Notes under the pieces: model-generated
The model's input: only the letters and a program-made list of their open reading frames with translations
The model's database searches: none
Told to the model about the DNA's origin: nothing
DNA from: Mytilinidion resinicola
Lineage: Eukaryota > Ascomycota > Dothideomycetes > Mytilinidiales > Mytilinidiaceae
Reading direction: 5' to 3'
NCBI RefSeq assembly: GCF_010093595.1
Contig: NW_022985444.1
Coordinates: forward strand, 316,676 to 380,675
Length of the DNA stretch: 64,000 bases
Translations under genes and position numbers: made by a program
Shown here: positions 32,985 to 44,163 of the stretch, one piece after another
Layout: each line of letters begins with the position of its first letter
Position numbering within the stretch: position 1 is the first letter of the stretch

Positions 32985-33275
32985 GGATTCATGGGGTAGA
33001 CACGAATGAAAGACGTAGTAGCGTATTGAACGTCTCCGTAAAGAAGTGCTGGCACAGCTCTTTGGAGGCTGTCCTTGTGTTGCAGCCTAATCGTCGTATC
33101 TTGGTAGTCGAGATTAGGCGAGTGGTTCCTATTTCAAGAATACACACCCCACTCCGAGTGCTCGGAACAAATCTCATGTGGAGGATATAATGTAGCATCT
33201 TCATATTTCGGCAATGTCATTCTCAAAACTTTGATTTAGTATTTACTCGGGACTATTTCTTCAACCAAGTTTTTT

Positions 33276-36077
33276 CTACGCGAAATAGTATACGAGTCTA
33301 GTCAGCCACGCTCGAAATGCGAGAATCATTCTCGCCGTTCCAAGTACAATAGCTCCGGGAACAAGCGTCTCAATCCTTCGCCGTAGCGACGCTCCCCTTT
33401 TCATCCATTCCAGCTGTTCCCTCATCTGCGCCGTTTTCGGATGATTACTTCCATGTGCCTTGACGTAAATACTTACCACCTCCTCCTGCATCTCAATCGC
33501 CTCATCCCAACACGCAAAGTCCCAAAGTAGTAGCGCAACTCTGAATTTTGCGAAGCCTGTTCTCGGCCGTTGAGTTCCCACTGTTTTTCCGCATAATTCC
33601 ACGTGAAGTCTGCCAAGGTTGATCGCATCGTTTCTCTGGCCTTGTTCATTCAACCTATCGATCAGTTTCAATAATGCAGTCAAGGTGATATCATGTGTGT
33701 CTCCGAACCTTGCCCGGCATTCCTCAAGAAGCTTGACTGTATTAAATCTTGCTTCTTTCCGCTCTTTAAGGGTACTGCATACCGAGAGGCGGGCGATTCG
33801 GAGATGATATATTTGCTTATAATCCTCGTCCGGATCCTTCTCACGAATCCTGATCGCAAGGTCAAGATATCTCTTAGCTTCTTCATGCCGCTTGATCTGA
33901 TTATACAGCTCTCCAAGAACAAGCATACCATGTGTGGTGCTCCCTTTGTTTCCATACATCTCTTCTGCTAGCGAAAGATATTGCAGTAGCGCTTGCTCAG
34001 CTTTTCTATAATCTCGTTCGTGAAAAGCGCAAATGCCAAGATCCTCAAGTGCATGAAGCTTCTTCGCTTTGAAGGATTTTATCCTTCTTTCATTTGTTGG
34101 GTTTCGGCTCGACTGCAGTTGAGCAATTTGCACATTGGTTTCCTCATCCTCTTCCGCAATGAGACTTGCCATCTCGGTGGTATGACCCATCTCGGAATAA
34201 ACATGGATCATTTGACGTCGAATTTGTTGCCGAGCAGAGTTGGAGATAACCTGAGGAAATAGTCGAAGCGGCTCAGAAAGGACAGCTTCGGCAACTTGGA
34301 GTCGACCTAATGCTCGATACGTTGCGGCGAGAATGGCCGTTTGATTGAGTATAACCTCGTGGTGACTCGGTAAGAAGTCTTTAAGGTTTTCAATGCTCGT
34401 CTTGTATACCTTCACCGCATGATCTAACAGTCCATTCTGTTGATAAGTAGCTGCGAGGGCAGAAGTAGAGAAGGCTGCGAGTATGCCCATTCTTCCAAAC
34501 TGGCTTTCACTGGCTCTGATAATTTTTTTTTGGTCTTCAACATCTTCCAGCGTCTTCCCGGACAGAGTAAGCCATTGCTTAGACTTGGATCTAGACTTTG
34601 CGCAGCCAAACCCAATTTCGTAACACAGAGCCAACTGAAATGCTGCATTTTGGCGGGCACTCTGCTGAGGGTGAACAGTTGATTGTGTTTCGAGCGCTTT
34701 CGATATGGCCTCCCAGACGCGGAAATCTCCAAGCATAGATTGATACCAGATAGCACTTAACTATAAAGCATCAGCGCTTCCATTCATTCGAAGGTTCCGT
34801 TTATGAAGTGTACCTTGAACTGTGCGGCGTATGGTATCTGCTCATGCCTGTCAAATGTTTTTTTGATAGGGTGGAAGGATATGTTGCCCATGTCCTCCCT
34901 TTTTCTGGGGTCATAGAAGAGACCCTTGAGCGCTAGCTTTCGCTCTCCGGGATCCTCAGTCAAGGAAAACTCGAAGAAATGCTGAAGCTCTCGTACTTGT
35001 TCTGGTGCTAGACTAGAGGCCTTGGCGAGTTGATCATACGCTATGGTCCTAAGAGTACCGGAATCTCGATACTTCTCTATCCAGCTGTAGTTGAAGTCGT
35101 CTTGTGCTAGGGGCGCAGAGCCCTGAAAGTTTTCGTTGAACAGGATCCAGAGACAGACAAGGCCAAGTGAGTATATATCGGTCATTTGAGCCTCGTAAAA
35201 ATCGAATCCCCACGATGTCGTGCACTCAGGCGCGTACCAAGGCCAGGTCGTTGCCATCGGAATCCTGTCACCTGTATTAAACAGTGACGAATAACCAAAA
35301 TCAGACAGCTTTACCCAGAGGTCGGTTTTATTTTTATATTTACGGAAGACAAGCAGATTACGGGGATTTATATCGCCGTGCACAGCACCTAGTCTATGTG
35401 AACATGCTGTCGTTGCAAGAGAAACATTCTAAGTGTCATTCAGTGGACTTACCACAACTTTGTAAACATAAGACAGCGATAGCTATGTCCTGGCAGAATT
35501 TTAGGCGCTGCTGAATTCCCATGGCTCTTCCTGCTTCGGAGTTCAGAAAATGACAAAGGTCGCCTTCTTCCGCTCCCTCGAAAATGAGAACTGGCCAGAC
35601 CTCGCCGCTTTCTGGTCGAATATCCCAGCAAATGGCTTTGATGTTGACAATGTTTGGATGGTGCCTGATCTCTAGTAGAGACAACACGTCAATTTCGGTC
35701 ATGACAATGCGATACTCGTCGTCCGTAGAGCGATGATCTCCAGTTGTTTCGGTATTCTTTGGGGTTTTTCTACTGCTTTGGCCATCTGATGGTGCCGTAG
35801 GACGCTTCAGGGCAAGACTATCTTCCAGATTTAGTATTCGTTGGCGAACCTCTGCGGTTCCGCCTTTCCCCAAGGCCCCCATAGGTAATTGCCAAGTGAA
35901 AGAAGCCATTTCCACATCCCGACAGTGAGCTAGCGACAGGAAGGTGATCAGATCGGCTAACTTTTCTCGCTCCAGTCGTTTCAGATTTGGTGACGCCTTC
36001 GAAGTGGCTCGCGCAGCGCGGTACTGCAAGCAGTACGCTGATGCGGGTGTTGTAAGGTCCTCGCTGAGATCTGCCAT
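33276..36077 (-). CDS. Protein kinase-TPR fusion protein, 894 aa, three exons
   Basis: Exons 36077-35453, 35388-34814 and 34760-33276 (introns 64 and 53 nt) add to 895 codons. The N-terminal 60 residues are helical. A kinase domain follows with a glycine loop GALGKGGTAEV, an ALKRP lysine motif, HGDINPRNLLVF at 212-223 (HGD in place of HRD), DFG at 238-240 and APE at 261-263. Residues of about 400-820 contain repeated helical pairs of TPR type (AAFQLALCYEIGFG, LEDLGICAFHERDYRKAEQA, TTHGMLVLGELYNQIKRHEE). The last 30 residues (PGAIVLGTARMILAFRAWL) are hydrophobic and may touch a membrane. Kinase-TPR architectures occur in expanded fungal families with NLR-like roles. The frame is intact, unlike most neighbours. 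Target and trigger are unknown. Confidence 0.85.
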
Positions 36078-36479
36078 ATCCGAAGAGTTAATAGACTAGA
36101 AGGCTCCGAACTTTGACGCTTGAAGGGAAACTCTTCGGAACAAGCTATCAGGTCAGGTGTACGAGAAGTCGCGAGGATTGAGAAAGGCTGAGGACAGCTA
36201 ACGCAACCTAGGTTCCTGTGAGTCACTCGGCAAGGCAACCAATGACATGCCTGTGGTTTGAGATGTCTTAAAAGTATTATTACCCGTCGCTGTATGTTTT
36301 GATCTACTTGATTTTACTCTATTTAATCCTTCGCAACTTTACATATGACAGCCCGCATTTGAAGCCTTCATAGCTAGTGGCCCACTGAAGAAATACAGTC
36401 GCATTCCGTCATTTGTTTTAGCTGTGCCACCAATTGCATGATTTTTATAAGTTGCAACACGAGTCAAGCAAAAGCAAAT
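36078..36479. other. Upstream region of the kinase-TPR gene
   Basis: Contains the promoter on the left side. Nothing else is seen up to the inverted-repeat element. Confidence 0.4.
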
Positions 36480-37013
36480 CAGTGATGGAACTGGACTGGA
36501 TCGGTTTGGATTGGACCCGGATGGAGGCCCTCGAAAATAGCACTGGATCGGACTGAGGTTCTATTTGGACCATGTGGATTTGAGGCTGTAGACAATCCTG
36601 GAGTTCCAATGGTTTACTATATATATGATGTTAAGAGTGGTATTATAATATTTATGAGGCTTGCGGGTCCAGCCAGGATATAAAGTCATGTGACTAAAGA
36701 CCACGTATTAGTCACGTGCTGCTTAATAGCCAGAATACTCCGTATATATAGGCTTTCAGCTTAGCTTGAAGGTATAAATGTAAGAGCTACTTAGCATACC
36801 TAAGCTTAATGCCTACTCAAGCCTCTAAGAATTATCCTCATAATTTTTCCATGTTAAGCTACTTCAGATAATATACTAACTGTTTTAGGTAAATATATAC
36901 TATATCAGCCCTATTGTGGAGCTCCTGGAGCGCCAGGAGCTTCACAGTGGTTTCTGGTGGGTCATGTGGGTTGGAGGACTCATCCAGCCCAGCCCAGTCC
37001 AAGTCATTCACGG
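36480..37013. mobile_element. 534-bp hAT-type non-autonomous element with 8-bp target duplication
   Basis: The element starts CAGTGATGGAACTGGACTGG at 36480. Read on the other strand it starts CCGTGAATGACTTGGACTGG at 37013, so the ends are imperfect inverted repeats of roughly 25-38 bp. AAGCAAAT directly flanks both sides (36472-36479 and 37014-37021). An 8-bp duplication with CAG-type ends is characteristic of hAT transposons. The interior is AT-rich and has no transposase. It lies about 110 bp beyond the 3' end of the CorA-like gene. Confidence 0.8.
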
Positions 37014-37130
37014 AAGCAAATAGCGTCAGGACTTTTGCACACGCTCTAAAGACCGGCTGCTCTCATCCCCTGCGCTGGCACTCGCAGTGGCACGTAGACA
37101 TCAATCCAGATATCTGGTTCCATAACTCCG

Positions 37131-38993
37131 CTATACAGTTGTGGACGCGCATTCCGATTGCCGCCATCTCTTCTGCAAAAGAGCTACTAGACCCAATGTG
37201 ACCAAAGTCAGAAGCGCGGTCACTAAAACGTACAGCCAAAACTCCTGTGCAATTACGAAATGACCTTTCCCATTCATTGCGGTGGTTTGATACTGGAACT
37301 GAATAAGGCTGGAGCTGAAGAGCGTCTGGAAAATCATCGAGTCAGCACTAATTTCTAGGCATTATAGACTTACTTACTGCTACCAAACTGGCCGGGAGAT
37401 ACATCGTCGCTATCGTCGTCAAAGATTTAACGGTTTCGGAATCTTTCTGGCCCTGCTTGCTAATCTGGGACAAATTACGAGATTCTTCACCGTTGATGAA
37501 AGAAATGCGTTTCAGAACGTCGAGGTTAGCTTCCATCGTAGTAGCTGTGCGAACCAGGACCTCATCATGGCGAAACTGAAGAATCTTGGACAGCTAGCAA
37601 GCAGGATCAGTGCACATCCTATCTACCAGCTTGATTTACGTACTAGCTTGTGAGTGCCTTTGCCATATGTCAGAGCCATGTCCAATCGGCGTGAGTATAC
37701 CTCGATCTGACTCCCAAATATGTCCGACTCGAGACATACCGACCTTTCGCAGTGCTCGCTTCGTGGGGATCTATGTTCTCTGGTATGTTTTCCAAAGGAG
37801 CCTATGATACTGGCATAAGACTGTAGCATCCCGGACGTTCTGCGGAGTCTTTGTTTGAAATGTTGCACCTGCTGAAGATCCGAAAAGGTTACAGAAAAGT
37901 CATGCTCTTTAGCAGTTTCAAGTGTCGAGAAACAGGCTTTATAGTTCTGGGATGATTAAGTGTTAGGCTCTCGCGGCACCAATTGGGGGCCGATATTTAC
38001 CAATTTCATGATGCTTGACTGTAAATCTTCAATGAAGTGCCCCATATTGTTGAGTGCTAAGGACATGAACATGCCATGCATCTGTCTTTGAAATGAGTGT
38101 GAGTCATCTTGGGATGTGCTACGGTGGCCCAGATGGTCCCGTAGCCTGGCCACGAAACTTTGAGGAGGTTGTAGAAGAACCCAAGTCGAGTGGCCAGTCT
38201 GGAGATCGGTTTTCTGATAAACGCCTGTTTGCCTCAGAGACCAAGGATTGTACCCGATCCTACCATTCTTCTCCATGTATCGAATCATATAACAGATCTC
38301 TAGGATATAATGTAAACCATGACGACTATGACGTGCAGCGCTCATGTCATACCTTGACAACATTCATCTGTGTCAGTTTTGAGAGTGGAATAGAAGCCAT
38401 CCCAAATTCTGTTGTCTTCTTCAGTCTTGTAGCCAAAAGCATGAAGGCAATCCAGGAAAGGGAGGAAGACGCAGTTCGCCTGTAGAACCTTCAGACAACT
38501 TTCTTTAGTAATCTGGAAGCGGCCCCAGGAATAGTCTTGCTGGATTATGCTGAATTCATCAACCAAGATTCCCCGTTGCAAAGCCCAAGTCAACGTACTA
38601 GATTATGGTGTCGCATGGATTTCCGTTGAGCTTGAACTAAGTTAGCTATCTGTGGCGAGGGCTTCAAAGGGTTTACTCGCAAGGGTTAGAGAGTCCAGTC
38701 CATGGTCAGATGTTGTAGTACGCTCGTGGAGCTCTGCGTTGTCCACTGTGTTAGTTTTGAAGGGATATTTAAAAACGTTCTAAATTCTGGAAACGAATCA
38801 ATGTGCCCAGAAGAATGTTTGGTTACGTACCTCCACTACATGAGTTTATGCGAAGCACTTTAAGGATGTCTTTCGTGGGGGAGAAAAGTCTTGTCGCATC
38901 TTCATGGAATCTATGGCTGTAGAACTGACTATCTAGGGCCGGTTGTGAGCTGAGGTAGTCGTCCAAACCAGTGAAGGGTGGAAAATTTGTCAT
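37131..38993 (-). CDS. CorA-like membrane protein (fungal CorA-like transporter family)
   Basis: ATG 38993 opens exon 1 (to 38831, donor GTACGT). The 3' exons are 38299-38001, 37946-37644, 37593-37378 and 37325-37131, with introns of 50-54 nt and consistent phase; an exon ending at 38353 precedes them. Recognisable parts are the N-terminal domain (YSWGRFQITKESCLKVLQ, PFLDCLHAFGYK), YNPWSLRQTGVYQKTDLQTG and a long helical stalk. Two C-terminal membrane spans follow, IATMYLPASLVATLFSSSL and FWLYVLVTALLTLVTLGLVAL. The classical GMN signature of CorA magnesium channels is not seen, as in many fungal relatives, so ion transport is inferred. The joins between 38830 and 38590 could not be resolved; a defect there is possible. 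Confidence 0.7.
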
Positions 38994-40376
38994 TCTCTGG
39001 TTCGACTCTTCTACCAAGACTGTGACACTGCGTTGGAAGACTGGAGAATTTAGGACTCAAAAGCATATCTTTTATTGCCGGCAAAGATGTCTCCCATTGT
39101 ACAGCCCCAAAGCTACTGAGAGCTAAGGCACCATGCCCACTCACTAGTACTATTTGCGGACTTAGAATGGGGGATTGGTGAGTATATGTGGCGATGAGGT
39201 AGGAAATAGATTCACAACGAAGGTAGCGATGATCTGATAGGTACGTTCAAAAACTTGGCCAGATGCCCCTACAAAGGCAGAAAGGTATAATAGAGGTTAG
39301 TCAAGTTTTCTATCATCATAACTCGCACGCGATTGTTGTTCGAGATTAACGAGGCCGGCTGGTCTCTGCCTAACCTCGTCAGGCTTTCCGAAACAAGATT
39401 ATCCCCGCTGGTCGTTATCCACATTATTCGGTTGCCGAGCATGCATGTGTGGGACAATAAATTTGTCATGGCGGGGCGTAACAAGCTTCACCGGTCGTTA
39501 GAATGTCCGCATTCATTCAGCTGAGCATACGCGTATGGGACGATGATTCATTTAACAGGTCAAGAATTCAGGTTAGCAAGGCGTAACGGCTTCACCGGTC
39601 GTTATGCACCTTCTCAACTTCCGAGCATACACGTGCGGGGCGATGATTCGGTAGAGTTCAGATTGTGGCGGGGAATAACAAGCTTCACCGGTCATATGCC
39701 CGTGACCCAAGCACGGAGCGCCAGATGCTGTGTAACATGCTAAAGAAGCCTAGGCCCGAGCCTGAAAGCCCAGTCTGCCCGATTATAAGGGACGCACAAG
39801 TTCACTTCATCCTGATGGATGTTTCTTTTCTAATCGAACCGATAGCTCAAAACCCCGACTGGAACAATTATGCCTGAGATCGATGTCATCAATATACGCT
39901 ACGTCAATAAAGCTCGTTTGCTGGAACTTCTAAAAAACGCTTTCGGAATTGGAAATTTCGATGTGGAGGTCCGCTCGATCTGCATACATACACCTCCTTC
40001 TTACTAAACATAGACGCCTACAGTTCAGATCAGAAGATTATACCGTCGTTACAGCACCGAGGAAATTGACCGAGGTAAGTTATTAGTTCACACAAAATGT
40101 CAAACAGAACTTGACTAAAAGAAAATACTGACGACCAGTTCAGGCGGAGAAGGAGTCATTGATAGATACCTAGATATCCCAAACAATTCTCTGGTCCCAT
40201 ATCAGCGGCAATCGCAAGGAACTCTATCTCTATTGCTTGCCACTCATCTATCCGCGATGACAGTGCTCCAGTACAATAGCCTTTTTTTGCCACGAAGCCT
40301 GTAAATCGAAGTGCGACTCGCTTCCCAAAAACCCGATCTGTAAGCAGACACATTAGGCCGGGTTTCTTTGTCAGCA
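38994..40376. other. Intergenic region with a tandem repeat
   Basis: Promoters of the divergent CorA-like and kinase genes lie at the two ends. A three-copy repeat occupies 39434-39694. A 73-codon minus-strand frame at 40156-40377 overlaps the kinase promoter; I do not recognise it. Confidence 0.4.
39434..39694. repeat. Three-unit degenerate direct repeat, 74-100 nt per unit
   Basis: Units start at 39434, 39521 and 39621 (CCGAGCAT, CTGAGCAT, CCGAGCAT). Each continues with a TGGGACRATRATTC-like segment and ends in GGCGTAACAAGCTTCACCGG or a close variant. The 5' and 3' blocks are well conserved and the spacer between units varies in length. Confidence 0.65.
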
Positions 40377-42217
40377 ATGGACAGACTACGGGCCCAAATT
40401 CGAGACATCAGGTGTCTAGTAGCCGGGGGAAAGGACTTTTTTATCCCTCTCCATAGTCTTTACACCTTGGTTACAGAAGCCATTGTCCGAGATGCGCTCT
40501 CCGTCTCCAGTATTGAATGGTATCGCATTGATGGAATAACCGATAAGATCTACCCCGGAGGGAGAAGAATCTTCGCAATTCTTGTTATGCTCGACGGCCG
40601 AATTGCCGAGATAACGCGTTTCATCGAGCTCGATAATCTCCAGGATTCCCCTATCGATCACAAACTTCCTTTCTCTGAGCAGGACCTTCGTATGCTTGTG
40701 CCATCCATTGCGGAAGACTTCTATAGACTGCAATGGGAATTCTGTGCGCCAATACTGAGTACTGGAGTGGAACACCGTTTCTTAGATTTACGAACCGTGT
40801 TGCCATTCACTGAAAATACGAAAATTGGCGAGGGTGGTCTAGGGGAAGTATTCCGCATCAGCATACACCCTGACCACCAAAATATGGCCATGATATTGCC
40901 ATCAGAGGTAATTCTTTATCAACTCCAAGTAGTGTAACCAACCATCTGACGAATCTATGCTTTCAGAGTAAGGGCCTAGTCCGAAAGCAAACCTCGGAAA
41001 TCATGCACGATTCCGATTCTCGATACGAAAATGAACTCCGAAGTCTGAGCTTACTCAATCAACTTGAACACCCCAATATCTCTAGATTACTCTCGTTTTA
41101 CACATACCAAAGAAGGCGCAACTTCATCTTCCCGTTAGCTCAAGGTGGAGACCTTGATAAGCTTTTTGAAAAAGATCCTCCTCCTTCAGACTTTCGAGAG
41201 CATTTCTCGTTCTACAAAGCACTCAGCCGCTTGTCTTCCGCCCTCGAGATGGTTCACGACTACACTACTGCCAAAAAGGTAGATCTTCGGCTTATTGGAC
41301 TTCATCGGGATCTCAAACCAAACAACATCCTTGTTGATGGGGATGAGTTTATCTTGAGTGATTTTGGCTTCTCAAGCTTCAAACCAGCCACCGAGTTATC
41401 AAGGACGCCTTTCAAAAGAGGAGGTGCAGACTACCTTGCCCCGGAATGTGAAGATTTGGATGACAGCTTCCGAAGTGGCATTGTCAGCCGCCCAAGTGAT
41501 ATTTGGTCTTTTGGATGCATTATGCTAGAGGTACTAGTCTATATGCTGCAAGGTCAACAAGGGGTGCAAATATTTAGGAAAGAGCGTCGATTCAAACCAT
41601 GGCACATGGGAACCTTTCACATGCCTGGCCTAATACTGAATGGCAGTGTCACCCGTCTTCTCGATGCTCTCGATTCGGACCTACGCCGCCCCGTCCAACA
41701 GCTCACGAGGTTGATCCGGAAGATCTTTGCAATAAGTCCAGAAGAGCGACCCAAAGCCGCACAAATTACTTCTGAGTTGCAATTCATCACGCTGAATGAG
41801 CTATTAGGTCCGATAAGCAAAAAGTACGCAAATACTGTCAGCTTGACCAAATCAATCCAGGCGCGTCTAGAGTTTGGTAGATTTCAGAGTTGGAAATACG
41901 TGCTCAACTTCATCGATGAGCAACAGAACGAGGCACATGAAAGTAACCCACTGAGAACGAACTTCGATGAGAGCCTTGCATTGCTGCAGAAAGTCCGTTC
42001 AGAGCTTGCTCTGACCCAAGAGAGACATGACAGCATGGCATTTCCAACTTTCTATGAATTGCGCTCGTTGAACGATTGCCTAGTAGAATCATTACCAGTG
42101 CATTATCAGAATCAGGCTATATCATTTCTTGATATATTCCTTTGCAATGACGATACTTTCAGACCGGGGAAGAGCCTTCAGGGGTTGGACGACTCAGGTT
42201 GCAGCACTACAACCTAG
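40377..42217 (+). CDS. Ser/Thr protein kinase with unassigned N-terminal domain, 593 aa
   Basis: Exons 40377-40907 and 40967-42217 (59-nt intron, GTAATT...TTCAG) give 594 codons. ATG 40377 was chosen over an earlier TTG. Residues 1-145 form a domain I cannot name (LVTEAIVRDALSVSSIEWY, DNLQDSPIDHKLPF). The kinase follows with IGEGGLGEVF at about 149-158, a probable VRKQ lysine just behind the intron, HRDLKPNN from 290, DFGF at 309 and APE at 335, so all catalytic residues are present. About 100 residues after the kinase are helical without a known motif. Kinases with this layout occur in variable numbers in ascomycetes beside HET, HeLo and NLR genes. Frame and splice sites are intact. Confidence 0.85.
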
Positions 42218-42239
42218 GATCAACAACTCATATGCCAGA

Positions 42240-42438
42240 AAGCTACTCTCCGAACATCAGCTGTAGAGAACCCAGCTGAAATCTCAGCTGTAGAGAACCG
42301 AGTTGAAGCCTCAGCTGTGCAGGGCTCATCTGAACTTACTAGCGCGCTACCCTGGGGGTGGCCCCCTTCCTTCCCCTAGTATATATACAACTAGCTAGAC
42401 GTCTATAGAAATCAGAGTTCACATCAATTTCAACCTGA
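42240..42438 (+). repeat. LTR-like dispersed repeat, copy 2
   Basis: Four CAGCTG motifs with AGAGAACC spacers (42270-42330) are followed by GGGGGTGGCCC, CTAGTATATATAC and AGAGTTCACATCAATTTC. This is the same order as the minus strand at 6786-6962. The repeat ends at the start of the truncated pseudokinase frame and may have replaced its 5' part. Confidence 0.5.
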
Positions 42439-42474
42439 GTGGACGAGTTCGGACCTTCCGGCAGCAAGATTGGC

Positions 42475-43497
42475 ATGCTAGCTTTTGTCAAACAATTTTC
42501 GGCTACAATCAACCAGCGGACCCAGGAAGCGGCATCTCGAAGCAGCCATTCTGGTGAACCTGATTTGTATGTGAAAAGTCAGTCAGTACAACTCGTTTCG
42601 ACACTTGGAGAGCATCACCTCGGCCTGATACCTGGAAAAGAGCCGATCTCTCAGAAGCAAGTCCTAATAGAGTGGATAAAGTACGATATGCACTGGGAAG
42701 GGGAAATTCAAAAAGAGATGATAGATAGGGTTGCAAGTATTGCCAAGGCCCTGAACTCGATGATATCTTCACAGCAGTCAGCGCCTCTTCGAATATTGGG
42801 CTGCTCAGGCTATTTCCACTCTCAAAGTCGACACGCTTTTGGTATGCTCTATGATATTGCCCACCAACGTCCGGGTGTATCTGTAATGACTCTGAATGAG
42901 GTCATCCGCGACACGGCAGGAAATCTGGAGAGGATTACGCTGAACCACCGTTTCGCCCTCGCTAGCGCTCTCGCTACTACTCTGCTCGACTTCCACAAAG
43001 CAAGTTTAGTACACAAAAGCATTTCTTCACACAATATCATCTTCTTCTCGAGGCATGGGCCATGCATTGATGATCCATATCTCATCGGCTTCAACTACTC
43101 CAGACCCAACCAGCCAAAAGCATTTACAACAGGCCCACCACCGAGCCTAACGGCGCGAAAGTACTACCACCCGTCATACACAAGTGAGGCATCACGTCGA
43201 GGCGAGCGTTTTCGATTGGACTACGATTATTATGGCCTTGGACTTGTGCTTGTGGAGATTGGCTTATGGGACAGACTAGAGAATTTCAAGGGCAACTCGC
43301 CTACGGAGCTAAAGAACAGGCTTCTGAAGACTCAGGTTCCGCTCCTAGGGCACACGGTCGGGCAATCATATAGGAAGGCAGTTGAAGCCTGTTTGATGGG
43401 GCCATTTGGTAGCAGCGAGGCATCAAGTAACGATGTGGCAGAAGTCCTTGAGTTTGAGAGGCTAGTTGTGGAGCCGTTGCGAATGCTACAAGCGTAA
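42475..43497 (+). pseudogene. 5'-truncated HeLo-type pseudokinase
   Basis: The frame follows the C-terminal two thirds of fungal HeLo (prion-inhibition and propagation) kinase-like proteins: RILGCSGYFHSQSRHAFGM, TLNHRFALASALATTLLDFH, SLVHKSISSHNIIFF, YLIGFNYSRP, YYHPSYTSE and YGLGLVLVEIGLW. Catalytic residues are replaced: HKSISSHN stands for HRDxxxxN and IGFNYSRP for the DFG region, which is normal for this pseudokinase group. The N-terminal HeLo domain, about 200 residues, is missing. A TGA stands directly before the open frame and the upstream DNA is the dispersed repeat. ATG 42475 is the first methionine. The HeLo domain would be the membrane-damaging part, so this copy should be inactive or regulatory at most. 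Confidence 0.7.
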
Positions 43498-44163
43498 AAC
43501 AAGGGCGAGCACAAGCTTGATCGGATCCCGATCTATTTGTACAATCCGAGTTGAGGAAGGGGCAAAGAAAACGTGGATGGGATTTCTTTTTCATGTTGGA
43601 AAATGTAGGCGATCCAAGGTTATATGCAAGTCGGTAAAGGAAAGATGTTCTCCGATGAACTTTCTACATTAGAGCGTGTTTCCGAGGTATAACTGGTGAG
43701 TTCCATTGGGAAGGACGAACCAGTTTCGCGTATTCCGCAGCCAGTCCCTTGCTTAGTGGCCCAGTTCTTACTATAGCTGACCCAGATTCTGACATACTTT
43801 CAGGCCTCTAAGCTTGTTCATACTTTCCTATGAGAACTCTTAGCAGCTTAATCTTGATAAGAGACCATTTGGATGATTCGAAAATAAGATACGTCAATGC
43901 GTGGAATTCTTGAGCTCGGTGGTTATGCGGGCGGTAGGTGCACGTGACGTATAGGAAGCATTCTATACTAGATCTATACTATCCTAGAACAGATATAGTG
44001 TGGATGTGACCTACACGTGATCTTTTCTTGATGTATATAGGTAGATAGATTCCCATATAGAACGGACGTCTATTGTCCTCCGTCTTACAGTCACGTGATA
44101 CTAAATTATCATAAATGGAATGTCGCATCGGAAGCAAAAGCAAAAATGGCCCCACCCCCATTT
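43498..44163. other. Intergenic between convergent genes
   Basis: Contains 3' flanks only. No gene recognised. Confidence 0.4.

Noticed and set aside
37708..37739. Possible 33-nt intron in the CorA-like gene (GTATGT...CAG)
   Set aside because: Too short for a usual fungal intron and in frame, so read-through as coding is the simpler reading.
40156..40377. 73-codon minus-strand frame upstream of the kinase
   Set aside because: It looks moderately protein-like but opens with TTG, overlaps the kinase promoter and matches no family I know.
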